Assembly: GCA_003485885.1 (NCBI GenBank)
Contig: DNHM01000329.1
Span: 22,406-27,970, forward strand
Length of the DNA stretch: 5,565 bases
DNA from: Acidimicrobiaceae bacterium
Lineage (GTDB): Bacteria; Actinomycetota; Acidimicrobiia; Acidimicrobiales; UBA10347
Direction: 5' to 3'
Part shown: piece after piece, positions 4,120-5,565 of the stretch
How positions within the stretch are numbered: the first letter of the stretch is position 1
Layout of the letters: every line of letters starts with the position of its first letter
Program-made: the position numbers and the translations under genes
Notes under the pieces: model-generated
Told to the model about the DNA's origin: nothing
The model's database searches: none
Seen by the model: only the letters and a program-made list of their open reading frames with translations

Positions 4120-5565
4120 GCCCGCGCATCACCGCCATCTCCCTTGTCACCAGTATCAGTGTGTGGGTGTTGTTTGTCGCGGCTGGTTGTTCACCCCCAC
4201 TCGACGCTGTTGTCGACGGCCAGGTAGTCGCTCCTGAACCAACGCCACTTGTTACCACCGTGCCCGCGGCACTTCCGACCTTGGGCCCCGCTGCCCAACA
4301 ATTCGCAGCCGTCGACGAAACACCGGAAGCCGTCCCGTGGTATTCGGTCGATCGGGTCGCCCAGCCCTACGGTCAAGCGGTCCGAGGGGTGCTCACGTTT
4401 CGTGGCTCACCGAACCGCACCTACTACGGCCAAGGTCCTGTACCCGACTCGCCCAGAGTGCAGTGGAGCTACCCCGGGGCCAAAATGTGTTCGGTGTCGT
4501 CGGTCTTTGATGAAGAACGCGAATGGTGCGGCACCGGATGGACAGGCCAGCCCGCGGTATGGGAACGAGGCGGCGAGCTGTGGGTCGCGTTCGGCGCCTA
4601 CGACCGCAACGTGCACGTGCTTGATGGGGTGACTGGCGCGCCCCGCATGGCCCCGTTTCCCACGGGCGACCTTATTAAGGGTTCGCTCACCGTTGACCCC
4701 GACGGTCACCCACTTATCTACGTGGGATCTCGCGACGACAAGCTTCGAGTCCTGTCGTTCGACACTGGCGAGCTCATTGAACTGTGGAGTCTGAGCGCTT
4801 ATGCGGTCGAGCAGCGACGGTGGAACGACGACTGGGACGGCGCGCCGGTCATCCTCGACGACTACATGTTTGTCGGGGGTGAGAACTCCAACTTCCACGT
4901 AGTGAAGCTCAACCGGGGATACGACTCGGCCGGTAATGTAACCGTTGCCCCTGAACTCCGAGCCGCCGTGCCGGGCTGGGACGACGAGCTGTTATCGGTC
5001 CTTGGCGACGACAACGTGTCGATCGAGAGCTCGGTCACGATCGTCGACAACATTGCCTATTTTGCGAATTCCGGTGGTCTGATCCAAGGCTGGGACATCG
5101 AGCCTGTGCGCCGAAACGAACCACCAGTGCGGGTTTTTCGGTTCTGGATCGGCGACGACACCGATGCCAGTGTTGTTGTGGACGACGAAGGCTTCTTGTA
5201 CGCAGCGTCGGAGTATGAACGAGGCAACGACCGCAGCCGGACGATTGGCCAGGTCGTCAAGCTGGACCCTCGACAACCCGACAACCCAGTCGTGTGGTCA
5301 GTCGACGCACGCAGTGGAATCGATACCGGGGTATGGGCAACACCAGCAGTGCACCAAGACATCGTCATCGTTCCCACTGCTGATGGCCGTGTGCTCGGCC
5401 TTGATCGTTCTACGGGGGAGACTCGCTGGACGTTGCGACTTCCCGGCCCGATCTGGAGTTCACCGGTCGTGATTGGTGACACGTTGGTCCAAGGCGATTG
5501 CCGGGGCTACTTGCACGGCTTCGACCTGAGCGATACCACCCGGCAACCACCAGAACTGTGGTCAG
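4110..5565 (+). CDS. PQQ-type beta-propeller lipoprotein, 3' partial
   Basis: The reading frame is open from ATG 4110 to the window end, giving 485 residues plus one base. It starts with a signal peptide: basic RPR, a hydrophobic stretch, then the lipobox AAGC with lipidated Cys27. A Pro/Thr-rich linker runs to about 75. The conserved entry motif TFRGSPNRTYYGQGPVP starts near 96. Propeller blades with PQQ-like repeats follow, such as LWVAFGAYDRNVHVLDGVTG (157-176), IYVGSRDDKLRVLSFDTGE (203-221), VIVPTADGRVLGLDRSTGE with a following Trp (419-440) and IWSSPVVIGDTLVQGDCRGY (448-467). Such propellers occur in BamB-like scaffolds and in quinoprotein dehydrogenases. I see no evidence here of PQQ-binding catalytic residues, so a scaffold or binding role outside the membrane is more likely. 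Cys127 and Cys140 flank an acidic insert and may form a disulfide. The C-terminus lies outside the window. Confidence 0.85.
   Translation, partial: MLSRPRITAISLVTSISVWVLFVAAGCSPPLDAVVDGQVVAPEPTPLVTTVPAALPTLGPAAQQFAAVDETPEAVPWYSVDRVAQPYGQAVRGVLTFRGSPNRTYYGQGPVPDSPRVQWSYPGAKMCSVSSVFDEEREWCGTGWTGQPAVWERGGELWVAFGAYDRNVHVLDGVTGAPRMAPFPTGDLIKGSLTVDPDGHPLIYVGSRDDKLRVLSFDTGELIELWSLSAYAVEQRRWNDDWDGAPVILDDYMFVGGENSNFHVVKLNRGYDSAGNVTVAPELRAAVPGWDDELLSVLGDDNVSIESSVTIVDNIAYFANSGGLIQGWDIEPVRRNEPPVRVFRFWIGDDTDASVVVDDEGFLYAASEYERGNDRSRTIGQVVKLDPRQPDNPVVWSVDARSGIDTGVWATPAVHQDIVIVPTADGRVLGLDRSTGETRWTLRLPGPIWSSPVVIGDTLVQGDCRGYLHGFDLSDTTRQPPELWS

Noticed and set aside
4407..4898. Minus-strand open frame of 163 residues
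   Set aside because: It is antisense to the propeller lipoprotein, whose frame has a signal peptide and repeats. The minus-strand product has no recognisable features.
5057..5482. Minus-strand open frame of 141 residues
   Set aside because: It is a Ser/Thr/Arg-rich shadow of the propeller repeats on the plus strand, with no supporting motif.

Overview
The window looks like chromosomal DNA from a high-GC Actinomycetota. It may be Acidimicrobiia-like, but that is an inference from protein style: an actinobacterial C-x4-C...C-x2-H small-protein family (DUF3499-like), lipoproteins with long Pro/Thr linkers, and a cyclophilin whose N-terminal region resembles exported actinobacterial cyclophilins. 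There are no rRNA or tRNA genes, insertion sequences, CRISPR arrays or phage genes, and gene density is ordinary.

Layout. (1) Positions 3-566, plus strand: the 3' part of a cyclophilin-type peptidyl-prolyl isomerase, open to the left edge. (2) Positions 567-729: a convergent gap with a strong hairpin (597-630). (3) Positions 730-3360, minus strand: a block of four genes transcribed right to left. These are a NicX/M29-aminopeptidase-like protein (3360-2389), an unrecognised protein of 171 residues (2292-1777), a small basic protein with a C-terminal membrane segment that overlaps it (1850-1608), and a lipoprotein with three LysM domains (1512-730). (4) Positions 3361-3555: a divergent intergenic region. 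(5) Positions 3556-5565, plus strand: a DUF3499-like putative zinc-binding protein, then after 35 bases a PQQ-type beta-propeller lipoprotein that runs off the right edge.

How the genes fit together. Three products are predicted to act at or outside the membrane (cyclophilin, LysM lipoprotein, propeller lipoprotein) and a fourth is a small membrane protein, so the theme is the cell envelope: exported-protein folding, peptidoglycan binding and surface scaffolding. No pathway ties them together clearly. I see no convincing new multi-gene system. The most interesting points are the apparent loss of most metal ligands in the NicX/M29-like protein, a hairpin lying exactly over the start codon of the propeller lipoprotein, and the overlapping pair of small unknown genes.
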